From Sphingomonas aerolata (GTDB lineage: Bacteria; Pseudomonadota; Alphaproteobacteria; Sphingomonadales; Sphingomonadaceae), in assembly GCF_003046295.1 (NCBI RefSeq), contig NZ_PZZN01000003.1, forward strand, positions 186,001 through 250,000: a stretch of 64,000 nt of DNA, written 5' to 3'. A model generated the notes under the pieces. It did not search any database and was not told the DNA's origin. It was given only the letters and a program-made list of their open reading frames with translations. Both the position numbers and the translations under genes were made by a program. Of this stretch, positions 57,561 through 64,000 are shown one piece after another (the first letter of the stretch is position 1; each line of letters begins with the position of its first letter).

Positions 57561-58229
57561 ATGCGTATATTGCTCGTCGAGGACGATCCCGATCTCGGCC
57601 CCGCGCTGGCCAAGGCCTTGCGAGGCGAGAACTGCGCGGTGGATCTTGCCGCAAATGGCGTCGATGCAGGGCATCTGGGCGACACCGAGGCCTATGACGC
57701 CGCCGTGCTGGATCTTGGCCTGCCGGGCCGGGACGGCGTCACGATCCTGCGGGACTGGCGGGCGGCGGGGCGCGACCTTCCCGTGCTGATCCTCACCGCG
57801 CGCGACGGATGGTCGGACAAGGTGGCGGGGTTCAAGGCGGGGGCCGATGACTTCATGACCAAGCCGTTCCGCGTCGAGGAACTGGTCATGCGGCTGCGCG
57901 CGCTGGTGCGCCGGGCGGCGGGGCATGGCGCCACGCGGCTCGAATGCGGTCCGCTCGCGTTCGAGACGCAGACGGGCCAGTTCGAGCTCGACGGTCTGCC
58001 GGTCAAGCTGACTGCGCTCGAATGGCGGGTGCTGTCGGCGCTGATGCTGTCGAAGGACGCGGTGATCGAGCGCCTGGCGCTGATGGAGCGTGTCTATGAG
58101 GGCGATGCGGATGTCGACTCGAACAGCCTCGAGGTGATCGTGGGTCGACTGAGAAAGAAGATCGGTTCGTCGCTGATCGATACCGTGCGTGGCCGGGGCT
58201 ACCGGCTCGCGACGCCGACACCCCGATGA
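57561..58229 (+). CDS. OmpR-family response regulator
   Basis: The 222-residue regulator starts MRILLVEDDPDLG at 57561, with GAGG upstream. The receiver has Asp near residue 51 in AVLDLGLPGRDG and the Lys of MTKPFRVEEL. The winged helix has LTALEWRVLSALML, DSNSLEVIVGRLRKKIG and VRGRGYRL. It is of PhoP/QseB type. It overlaps the kinase gene by 4 bases. The divergent exported OB-fold-like gene is the most likely target. Confidence 0.93.
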   Translation: MRILLVEDDPDLGPALAKALRGENCAVDLAANGVDAGHLGDTEAYDAAVLDLGLPGRDGVTILRDWRAAGRDLPVLILTARDGWSDKVAGFKAGADDFMTKPFRVEELVMRLRALVRRAAGHGATRLECGPLAFETQTGQFELDGLPVKLTALEWRVLSALMLSKDAVIERLALMERVYEGDADVDSNSLEVIVGRLRKKIGSSLIDTVRGRGYRLATPTPR

Positions 58230-59542
58230 GGCTGATCCCGCGGTCGATCCATGGGCGGATGCTCGGCCTTTCGCTGCTCGCCACCCTCGTCGCGCTCGTG
58301 GTCGCGGGTGCGGCGATCGCCGGCGTGCTGCAGCGGTTCGTCACCCAGGGGCTCGACCAGCGGCTCGATGCCGAATTGTCGCTGCTTGCCGGTGCGGTCG
58401 ATGGCGATGGGCGGATCGACCGGGCGCGGCTGACACGGCTTCGTGGCCTGCTCGATGCCGGCCCCGGCTGGCAATGGCAGATCAGCGGCCCGGCACAGAC
58501 GGTGAGTTCCGCCGAATTTCCGACGCTGCGGACGCCCGGCCCGGCACCGCGAGACGCGCTGCGCGGGGAAGGCAAGGAGCGTCCGCAACCACTGGAGGGA
58601 CGCGACGGGGTCCACGCTCGGCGGATTTCGATCGCGACCGACGCGGGGCCGGTGGTGCTGACCGCGGCGGCACCGCGCGACGTCGTCGCCCGACCGATCC
58701 AGGCGGCGGTGGTGCCGTTGCTTGCGACGCTCGGCATCCTTGGCATCGTGCTGGGCGTTGCGACGCTGGTGCAGGTGCGGATCGGGTTGCGACCGCTGCG
58801 CGCGTTGCGCGACGGTGTAGCCGCGATGCGCAGGGGGGCCACCAGTATTTCCGAAGCGCAGCCCGACGAGCTTCGTCCGCTCGCGATCGAACTGAACGCA
58901 CTCGCGCGGGACAACGCGTCGGCGCTCGCGACCGCGCGCGCGTCGGCGGCCAATCTGGCGCACGCGCTGAAGACCCCCGTCGCGACGCTTGCACTCACGG
59001 TGCGTGACGATCCGGCCCAGGCGGCGCAGCTCGCCCGGATTGACGCGACGATCCGGCATCATCTTGCCCGGGCACGCAACATCGCGGGCGGTCATGCGAG
59101 CAGCACCGCACTCGCCCCCGCGATCGCCGATCTGGTGTCGACGATCCGGCGGCTGAGGATGGAGCGCAGCATCGTGATCGATGCGGCGATCGACCCGGCG
59201 CTGCACGTCGCGGTCGATGCCGCGGATCTTGACGAGCTGGCGGGCAATCTGATCGACAATGCCGCACGACATGCGCGAACGACGGTGCATGTCGCCGCAA
59301 GGGTCGATCAGGGCATGATCCGGCTCAGCGTCGTCGACGATGGACCGGGCATCGCGCTGGCGGACCGCCAGCGGGCGACCGACGCTGGCGTGCGGCTCGA
59401 CGAACGTGAGGACGGCCATGGGTTCGGCCTGGCGATCGCGCGCGAACTCGCAGCGCTGTATGGCGGCGTGCTGGTCCTCGACGATGCCGCGGGCGGCGGG
59501 CTCTCGGCTTCGGTCACCATGCCGATCGGTACCGCGGTCTAG
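58226..59542 (+). CDS. PhoQ/QseC-type sensor histidine kinase
   Basis: The 438-residue kinase has a first helix (LSLLATLVALVVAGAAIAGVL), a periplasmic sensor of about 130 residues, a second helix (VVPLLATLGILGIVLGVATL), a HAMP region and a HisKA domain with NLAHALKTPVATLAL (phospho-His). The HATPase has GNLIDNAARH, VVDDGPGIA and GHGFGLAIA. It is cognate to the regulator encoded just before it. Its TAG stop shares the palindrome CTAG with the TAG stop of the opposing glycosyltransferase gene. Confidence 0.93.
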   Translation: MRLIPRSIHGRMLGLSLLATLVALVVAGAAIAGVLQRFVTQGLDQRLDAELSLLAGAVDGDGRIDRARLTRLRGLLDAGPGWQWQISGPAQTVSSAEFPTLRTPGPAPRDALRGEGKERPQPLEGRDGVHARRISIATDAGPVVLTAAAPRDVVARPIQAAVVPLLATLGILGIVLGVATLVQVRIGLRPLRALRDGVAAMRRGATSISEAQPDELRPLAIELNALARDNASALATARASAANLAHALKTPVATLALTVRDDPAQAAQLARIDATIRHHLARARNIAGGHASSTALAPAIADLVSTIRRLRMERSIVIDAAIDPALHVAVDAADLDELAGNLIDNAARHARTTVHVAARVDQGMIRLSVVDDGPGIALADRQRATDAGVRLDEREDGHGFGLAIARELAALYGGVLVLDDAAGGGLSASVTMPIGTAV

Positions 59543-60381
59543 GATTGGCCCGAATGCGCGGCGATCAGGTCCGCGGCGTTCGGACGGCGCAGGATGCGGA
59601 TGCTATCATCGCGATAATCGATCAGCCCCATCGAGACAAAGGCGTCGAGCCATCCCTGCATCGGCCACCAGCCCCAACGCGCTTTGAATATCGTTGCGTT
59701 GCGGACGATGTCGTCGAGATGCTGGACGGGCAGATCATAGCTGTCGTGATATTGATGACAGGCGATCGCACCGCCGACGAAGATTAGCGGGGTTTGTGCA
59801 TGCTCGGCGCGAAAGCCGAAGTCGGTGTCTTCCGCGCCATAGCCGACAAACGCCTCGTCGAAGCCGCCCAGCGCGTCGAACCGCGACCGGCGGATCGCGA
59901 ACGCCAGCGACCAGAACAGGCCGGGATTGGTTTCGCGCCGCGTGCCCGTCGCGGGAAAACTGCGCACCGGATGTGGCCGCCCGGTCGCCAGCAGGACCTC
60001 TTCGTTCCACGCCGAACGCGCGTCGTTCGGCCCGAGATAGCGGATATCCGCGCAAAGCAACGCATCGTCCTCATCGAGCACCGCACCCATCCTGCCGAGG
60101 CACTGCGCCATCGGGATACAGTCTACGTCGAGGAACAGGAGATGTGCCGACCGCGCGTGCCGTGCTGCAAGGTTGCGCGCGGCGGCAAGCGCGAGGGTGC
60201 CGGTCTGCAGCCGATGGACGTAGACGGGGAAGGGCGCCTCCGGCTGCGCGACCGGGGTGCTGCTCATGTCGACGACGATCAGTTCGGCGGGGGCGACCGC
60301 GCTCCGTTTCAGGCCCTCGATCAGCTGGATCAGATGGGGTTCGCGGTCCTTCACGAGGGTCAGGACGGAGAGCGGCGTCAT
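59539..60381 (-). CDS. GT2-type glycosyltransferase with galactosyltransferase-like C-terminus
   Basis: The 280-residue protein starts at 60381, overlapping the methyltransferase stop (ATGA). A GT-A fold is shown by MTPLSVLTLVKDREPHLIQLI, VVDMSSTP and the DxD-type LDVDCIP. The block GGFDEAFVGYGAEDTDFGFR is the Glyco_transf_7C acceptor and metal region of galactosyl- and GalNAc-transferases. No transmembrane helix. It is the last gene of the six-gene operon at the right edge. It would add one sugar from a nucleotide donor to an unknown acceptor. Confidence 0.87.
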   Translation of the reverse strand: MTPLSVLTLVKDREPHLIQLIEGLKRSAVAPAELIVVDMSSTPVAQPEAPFPVYVHRLQTGTLALAAARNLAARHARSAHLLFLDVDCIPMAQCLGRMGAVLDEDDALLCADIRYLGPNDARSAWNEEVLLATGRPHPVRSFPATGTRRETNPGLFWSLAFAIRRSRFDALGGFDEAFVGYGAEDTDFGFRAEHAQTPLIFVGGAIACHQYHDSYDLPVQHLDDIVRNATIFKARWGWWPMQGWLDAFVSMGLIDYRDDSIRILRRPNAADLIAAHSGQS

Positions 60382-60956
60382 CGCAGGGACCACAGGTCGA
60401 GGCGGTACGCGTCTTTTCGTTCGGCGCGCTCGACCGCGACGCCGCCGAGCCGATCCCGTAGCTTGGTGACGGCTGCGTCGCCGGTCTGTGGATAGTCGGT
60501 ATCGCCTGTCCAATGCACTAGTATGATCCGGCAATCGGGCGTGGCGCTGGCGCGAATCGCGGCGGCTGCGCGCTCGATGTCAGCGTCGTCCCAGTAATAG
60601 ACGACCTCCGACAGCACGACGAGATCGAACGCGCCGTCGGGCGTCTCGGCCGGGAAGCCACAGCGGGCGATCGTGACGTTGGGCAGTGCGGCGCAGCGCG
60701 ACCGGGCAAGCTCGACCGCGCGCAGGCTGATGTCGATCGAGGTCAGAGTATCGCACAAAGGCGCGAGCCGAGCGGTCAGCACGCCGTGGGCGCAGCCGAT
60801 CTCGAGGGCCGAACTATAGCGCCGATCGTCGAGCTCGGCGATCGTCGCATCGAACTTTGCGGATTCATACGGGCTCGAGGCGAGCGACCAGGGGTCATCG
60901 TCGCCGGTGAAGACGTCGTCGAAATAACGCGCGTCGAGGCTATGGTCGGGTCGCAT
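60378..60956 (-). CDS. NodS-like SAM-dependent methyltransferase
   Basis: The 192-residue class I methyltransferase starts MRPDHSLDARYFDDVF. Motif I is ALEIGCAHGVLT, motif II is TSIDISLRAVELAR, and LVVLSEVVYYW follows. DPWSLASSPYESAKFD near the start is typical of NodS-like proteins, which N-methylate amino sugars of Nod factors after deacetylation. Adjacency to a PIG-L deacetylase supports a similar N-methylation step here, as inference. It overlaps the PIG-L gene by 17 bases and the downstream GT by 4. Confidence 0.88.
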   Translation of the reverse strand: MRPDHSLDARYFDDVFTGDDDPWSLASSPYESAKFDATIAELDDRRYSSALEIGCAHGVLTARLAPLCDTLTSIDISLRAVELARSRCAALPNVTIARCGFPAETPDGAFDLVVLSEVVYYWDDADIERAAAAIRASATPDCRIILVHWTGDTDYPQTGDAAVTKLRDRLGGVAVERAERKDAYRLDLWSLR

Positions 60957-61635
60957 GTCGGTTCGCCAGATAGAGGAGATCGGTGCCCGGCATCCGCTGT
61001 TGCGCGCGCGGCAGGCGAAACCCGTCGCCCATCAATCCGGTCAACTGGCTGCGGTGCGCGCGGAGCGCGGCGCTGCGCCGGGCGGTCGGCATCGCCGCGG
61101 TACGGAGGACGCGCTTCCCTTCGGGGCGTTCGCCCCAGACGGCATATTCGAAAACCGCGACCGGCCTGCGCGCCGCGTGCGCAGCATGCACCGCAAGCGT
61201 GAAGCACGCGGCATGGTCACAATGGGGCTCGCCTGCCGCGGTGGTTGCGATCGCGTCGACCGCGTGCCGGCGCAACAGGGTCGCCAGTTGCCGGACGGAT
61301 CGCCCGAACGCGGTGCTTCCGGGGCGGTGCGGGTTTGCATCGTGCCAGTCGAGAAACCGCGGGACGATCCGCCGTCCGCCGGTCAGCAGCGCGACGGCAT
61401 GCCGTGCCTCACTGCGCCGTCGCCGGATAAGCGCGCTACGATCCGCCGGCGTCGGGCAGGGATGCGAACCCGATCCGTCGGTCAGGATCATCACACCGGC
61501 AAGGCGATTGCGCGCCGCCGTATCCGCGATCAATGCCCCCGTGCCGAGTGTTTCGTCATCGGCGTGCGGCGCCAGCACCAGCCACCGCGCGCTCCGCCAC
61601 GGAGTTCGGCTCAGTGCAGTCGCGGGGGTCACCAC
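60940..61635 (-). CDS. PIG-L/LmbE-family deacetylase
   Basis: The 231-residue protein starts at a GTG (61635) overlapping the stop of the flavoprotein gene by 7 bases. Zinc and catalytic residues are visible in LAPHADDETLG (His, Asp, Asp) and GEPHCDHAACF (His). VMILTDGSGSHP lies between. Family members deacetylate GlcNAc groups on lipids or small molecules (PIG-L, MshB, BshB) and release an amine. Within this operon the free amine could be the site for methylation or acylation. Cytosolic. Confidence 0.9.
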   Translation of the reverse strand: MVTPATALSRTPWRSARWLVLAPHADDETLGTGALIADTAARNRLAGVMILTDGSGSHPCPTPADRSALIRRRRSEARHAVALLTGGRRIVPRFLDWHDANPHRPGSTAFGRSVRQLATLLRRHAVDAIATTAAGEPHCDHAACFTLAVHAAHAARRPVAVFEYAVWGERPEGKRVLRTAAMPTARRSAALRAHRSQLTGLMGDGFRLPRAQQRMPGTDLLYLANRHATRP

Positions 61636-62732
61636 AAGCGGTCGCCGGCGCCCCAGACGTCGCGGTCGAGCCAGGCGAGCGCCGCCTGATCGCGCGCATA
61701 GTCGGGGCCTGCCTGACGCAGATAGAGGCTGAGGTCGCGGCTGATCTTGTCCGCGCGCTCACCATCAAACGCGCTGCGCGTACCGAGCAAACGCGCGGTG
61801 GCTTCCATGACGTCGAGCGCAGCACGTTCGACGACCCCGCGAGTCATCTGGACGAAGATGGTGGCGTCGGCCTCCTCACGTGCGGCACGTCCCGCAGCCT
61901 CGCGGATCCACAGATAGGCGGTGCGCGCGGCAACGACCGCCTCGGCGAAGCGCGCACGCTGGACGGGATCGCCGCGTGCAGTGTCGGACAAGGCGCGCCG
62001 GGTCTCGGTCAGCAGCCCCTCCATGCCGCCAAGCTGAACCGCCAGGAACCGCCATGCGCCCGCGGTGAACCGGGGTTCGCGGTCATAGTCGCCCGGTGCG
62101 CCTAGCGTCTGCATGACGCCGGCGGGATAGCCCGAACATTCGTAGCGACCACTCATGCTCGCGCGCATGCCGCGCACGCGCCAGCGGGACGCGTCGGTAC
62201 GCACGGGATCATCGGCCGGGATGACGACGATCGGACGCTGGCCCGCCGCCGGACGCGCGGTGACGATCGCGTAATCGATACCGCCGGCGCCGCTTGCGAA
62301 GTGCTTGGCCCCATCGAGCACAGGGCCGTCAGGACCGTCGGTTACCGCGACGCCGGGCGGAGGCTCGGTCGCCCAGACGCCGAACCAGGCGCCGCGGTCG
62401 AGTTCGGTATCGAGCCAAGCGAGCTGATCCGCCGATGCATACCAGTCGAACAGCGCGAGCGCGTTGACATGGCCCTCGAACAGCCGCCCGACGCTAAGGT
62501 CACCGCGTCCGACCGTCCGCAGCGCATCGAGCAGCTCGTCCGGTGCACCACTGGCCTGGCCGCCCAGTGCACGCGGGGCGAAACGCCGGTGCAGGCCGTG
62601 GCGGACCAGTGCCGCCATGCTGTCGGCGGGAAACGCCGGGGCGGCATCATAACGCTCGCCGCAGGAGGCGAGCGTCTCGACGAGGTCTAGGGACGGGATT
62701 GCGGGGGCCGGCCGCGAGATCAGGCCGCTCAT
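61629..62732 (-). CDS. Acyl-CoA dehydrogenase-like flavoprotein
   Basis: The 367-residue protein has an N-terminal helical domain (LVRHGLHRRFAPRALGG), the FAD region (FGVWATEPPPG, GAKHFASGAGGIDYAIVTA) and a C-terminal helical bundle (VVERAALDVMEATARLLG). I do not find a clear catalytic Glu of the dehydrogenase type. It may instead be related to group D flavin monooxygenases or act on a carrier-bound substrate. It overlaps the GT2 gene upstream and the PIG-L gene downstream by a few bases. Reaction unknown. Confidence 0.83.
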   Translation of the reverse strand: MSGLISRPAPAIPSLDLVETLASCGERYDAAPAFPADSMAALVRHGLHRRFAPRALGGQASGAPDELLDALRTVGRGDLSVGRLFEGHVNALALFDWYASADQLAWLDTELDRGAWFGVWATEPPPGVAVTDGPDGPVLDGAKHFASGAGGIDYAIVTARPAAGQRPIVVIPADDPVRTDASRWRVRGMRASMSGRYECSGYPAGVMQTLGAPGDYDREPRFTAGAWRFLAVQLGGMEGLLTETRRALSDTARGDPVQRARFAEAVVAARTAYLWIREAAGRAAREEADATIFVQMTRGVVERAALDVMEATARLLGTRSAFDGERADKISRDLSLYLRQAGPDYARDQAALAWLDRDVWGAGDRLW

Positions 62733-63652
62733 CGGTCGAGGCCCAACGGCATGTCGCAGCGCATCGCCGGGAGCAGCGGTTCGTCGCGGGCGACGCCGGC
62801 ATCACCGCCCGGCTGGTCGCGTCGCATCCGTCGCCACGCCGCGCGTGCGCGCCACTGATCGAACGACGGCAGAAAAGTGGACTCGCCGCGCGCCACCCGA
62901 TCGGACAGCACCTGCATATGGTCCGCCATGCCCCCGGTCGCGCGACCGATGGTGCGCGCTGACACACGGGTCCACACACTCATCGGATGACCGAGCCGAC
63001 CGCCTGCCGCGACCGCCGCCTCGACCAGTGCGCGGTCTTCCCCGGCGGGGATAGCGGGGACACCGCCCGCCGCACGGTAGAGCGGGGCAAGAATTGCCAG
63101 GCTCGCGCCGGTATGATCTCCGTGACGGGGCGCCGGATCCCAGCGGCACGGATCGATGTCGTCCTCGATCGCGCGAACACACGCCCAGTAGCGGTCGAGC
63201 TTGATCTGCATCGCATCCATGTCCGCCGCGAGCGGTTCGGCATCGTCGACGACGATCCGGCCGCCAACGATATCGAGCCCTGCGTCGATCGCGCGAAGCA
63301 TCGCCGAGATCCAGTCGGACGGCGGCCGGGTATCGGCATCGGTGGAGATGAGAACGCCGCGATCCGGATCGATGCGTGCCAAGCCAGCCTCCATCGCCAG
63401 GCGTCGTGCGGTGCCGGCATGCGCACGCTCGGGCGGAAGATCGTAGCAAGCTACGGCGAGATGCAGTCGCTCGCCCCAGGCTGCCTGTGCCCGGGCCACC
63501 GCGGCGACGCTGTCATCGACGGTGTTGTTGATCAAGATCGAGACGCGGATCGGTCCATCCACGTCCTGTCGCGCGAGGGCGTCGAGCAGAATTGGCAGAC
63601 GGTCTGCCTCGTCACGCGCGGGCACGCATACGCAGAAGCGGGCGTCCGTCAT
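62729..63652 (-). CDS. GT2-family glycosyltransferase
   Basis: The 307-residue protein has a GT-A fold with FCVCVPARDEADRLPILLDAL at the N-terminus, ILINNTVDDS and the metal-binding ISTDADTRPPSDW near residue 105. HGDHTGASLAILAP and IPAGEDRALVEA form the acceptor half with a GED-type base. No membrane helix is evident. It is the second gene of the operon as far as it is seen, overlapping both neighbours by 4 bases. Confidence 0.87.
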   Translation of the reverse strand: MTDARFCVCVPARDEADRLPILLDALARQDVDGPIRVSILINNTVDDSVAAVARAQAAWGERLHLAVACYDLPPERAHAGTARRLAMEAGLARIDPDRGVLISTDADTRPPSDWISAMLRAIDAGLDIVGGRIVVDDAEPLAADMDAMQIKLDRYWACVRAIEDDIDPCRWDPAPRHGDHTGASLAILAPLYRAAGGVPAIPAGEDRALVEAAVAAGGRLGHPMSVWTRVSARTIGRATGGMADHMQVLSDRVARGESTFLPSFDQWRARAAWRRMRRDQPGGDAGVARDEPLLPAMRCDMPLGLDR

Positions 63653-64000
63653 GCCGCCCCCGCCAATGTGATCGGATAGTCAGACGCGCGGCCCCGTGCG
63701 GCGTGGCGCGTCGGCTGGATCATCTCTTCGTACAAATCCTCATAGCGGTCGATCATGACGTCGGCGTCGCAGATCGCCTCCGCCCGCAGGCGGCAGGCAC
63801 GGCGGTCGAGCAGCACCGCCCGCCGCGCGGCATCCGCGAGCGATGCGACATCGTCCGCGCGTGCGAGCGTGCCACAGGACTCGTCGAGGAGCGCCGGAAT
63901 CGCGCCGCGCGCAAAGGCAGCGACGGGCGTCCCGGACGCGAGGGCTTCGGCGACCACCAGCCCGAACGGCTCCTCCCAGCGGGGCGTGCAGAGAAACGCA
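63649..64000 (-). CDS. GT4-family glycosyltransferase (5' part outside window)
   Basis: Only the C-terminal 116 residues lie in the window. EEPFGLVVAEALASGTPVAAFARGAIPALLD is the nucleotide-sugar-binding EX7E block of GT-B group 1 enzymes, followed by DVASLADAARRAV. Its stop overlaps the GT2 start (ATGA), so it belongs to the same operon and any promoter is further right. Donor and acceptor cannot be told. Confidence 0.9.
   Translation of the reverse strand, partial: AFLCTPRWEEPFGLVVAEALASGTPVAAFARGAIPALLDESCGTLARADDVASLADAARRAVLLDRRACRLRAEAICDADVMIDRYEDLYEEMIQPTRHAARGRASDYPITLAGAA

Overview
The window reads as the chromosome of a high-GC alphaproteobacterium of the Sphingomonadaceae (Sphingomonas-like). 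The reasons are the very GC-rich codon use, large TonB-dependent receptors with a VVTGS/IIVTGT plug start, a NagE/NagF-type GlcNAc PTS, and dense head-to-tail coupling through ATGA overlaps. Nothing looks like a prophage, plasmid or IS element. I see one tRNA (Leu, CAA), no rRNA and no CRISPR array.

Left part, 1-23063: a glycan-harvest locus. A left-going operon encodes a GH20 beta-hexosaminidase, a GH2 beta-mannosidase and a GH3 enzyme cut by the window edge. Divergent to it are a GntR/UTRA regulator and a Tat-exported GH2 beta-galactosidase. A second left-going block encodes a glycosylasparaginase, CutC, an SIS-type GlcN-6-P deaminase, NagA, the NagF IIA-HPr-EI fusion and the NagE IICB permease. 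A 1022-aa TonB receptor diverges from it. Together these fit uptake and periplasmic trimming of asparagine-linked glycans: Gal, GlcNAc and the core beta-Man are removed, GlcNAc-Asn is split, and GlcNAc is imported by PTS and converted to Fru-6-P.

Middle, 23218-38022: housekeeping and transport. It holds tRNA-Leu, a sulfate ABC transporter (CysA/W/T plus a binding protein), an AttEFGH-like lipid-export set (lipocalin-type AttH, FtsX-type permease, LolD-type ATPase), a REP-like inverted repeat, isocitrate lyase of the 531-aa type, a DAACS symporter, a small conserved protein, a SleB-type hydrolase and a COG2509 FAD protein.

38151-50064: an acetate/C2-C4 module. It has a hybrid kinase with an SSF transporter domain (CrbS/MxtR type), its LuxR-type partner (CrbR/ErdR type) overlapping acetyl-CoA synthetase, a DcaP-type porin, an MHS-family symporter with a periplasmic insertion, and PoxB pyruvate:quinone oxidoreductase. 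A TonB-like protein sits between the kinase and the response regulator.

50422-59542: a second TonB receptor converging on a GH130 enzyme, a DUF3649-PepSY-DUF3325 membrane set of the iron-siderophore type, and an OmpR/PhoQ-like two-component pair divergent from an exported OB-fold-like protein.

Right edge, 59539-64000: six left-going genes, each overlapping the next, encoding GT4 (partial), GT2, an acyl-CoA-dehydrogenase-like flavoprotein, a PIG-L deacetylase, a NodS-like methyltransferase and a galactosyltransferase-like GT. No product is known to me for this set. It is the best candidate here for an undescribed biosynthetic system.
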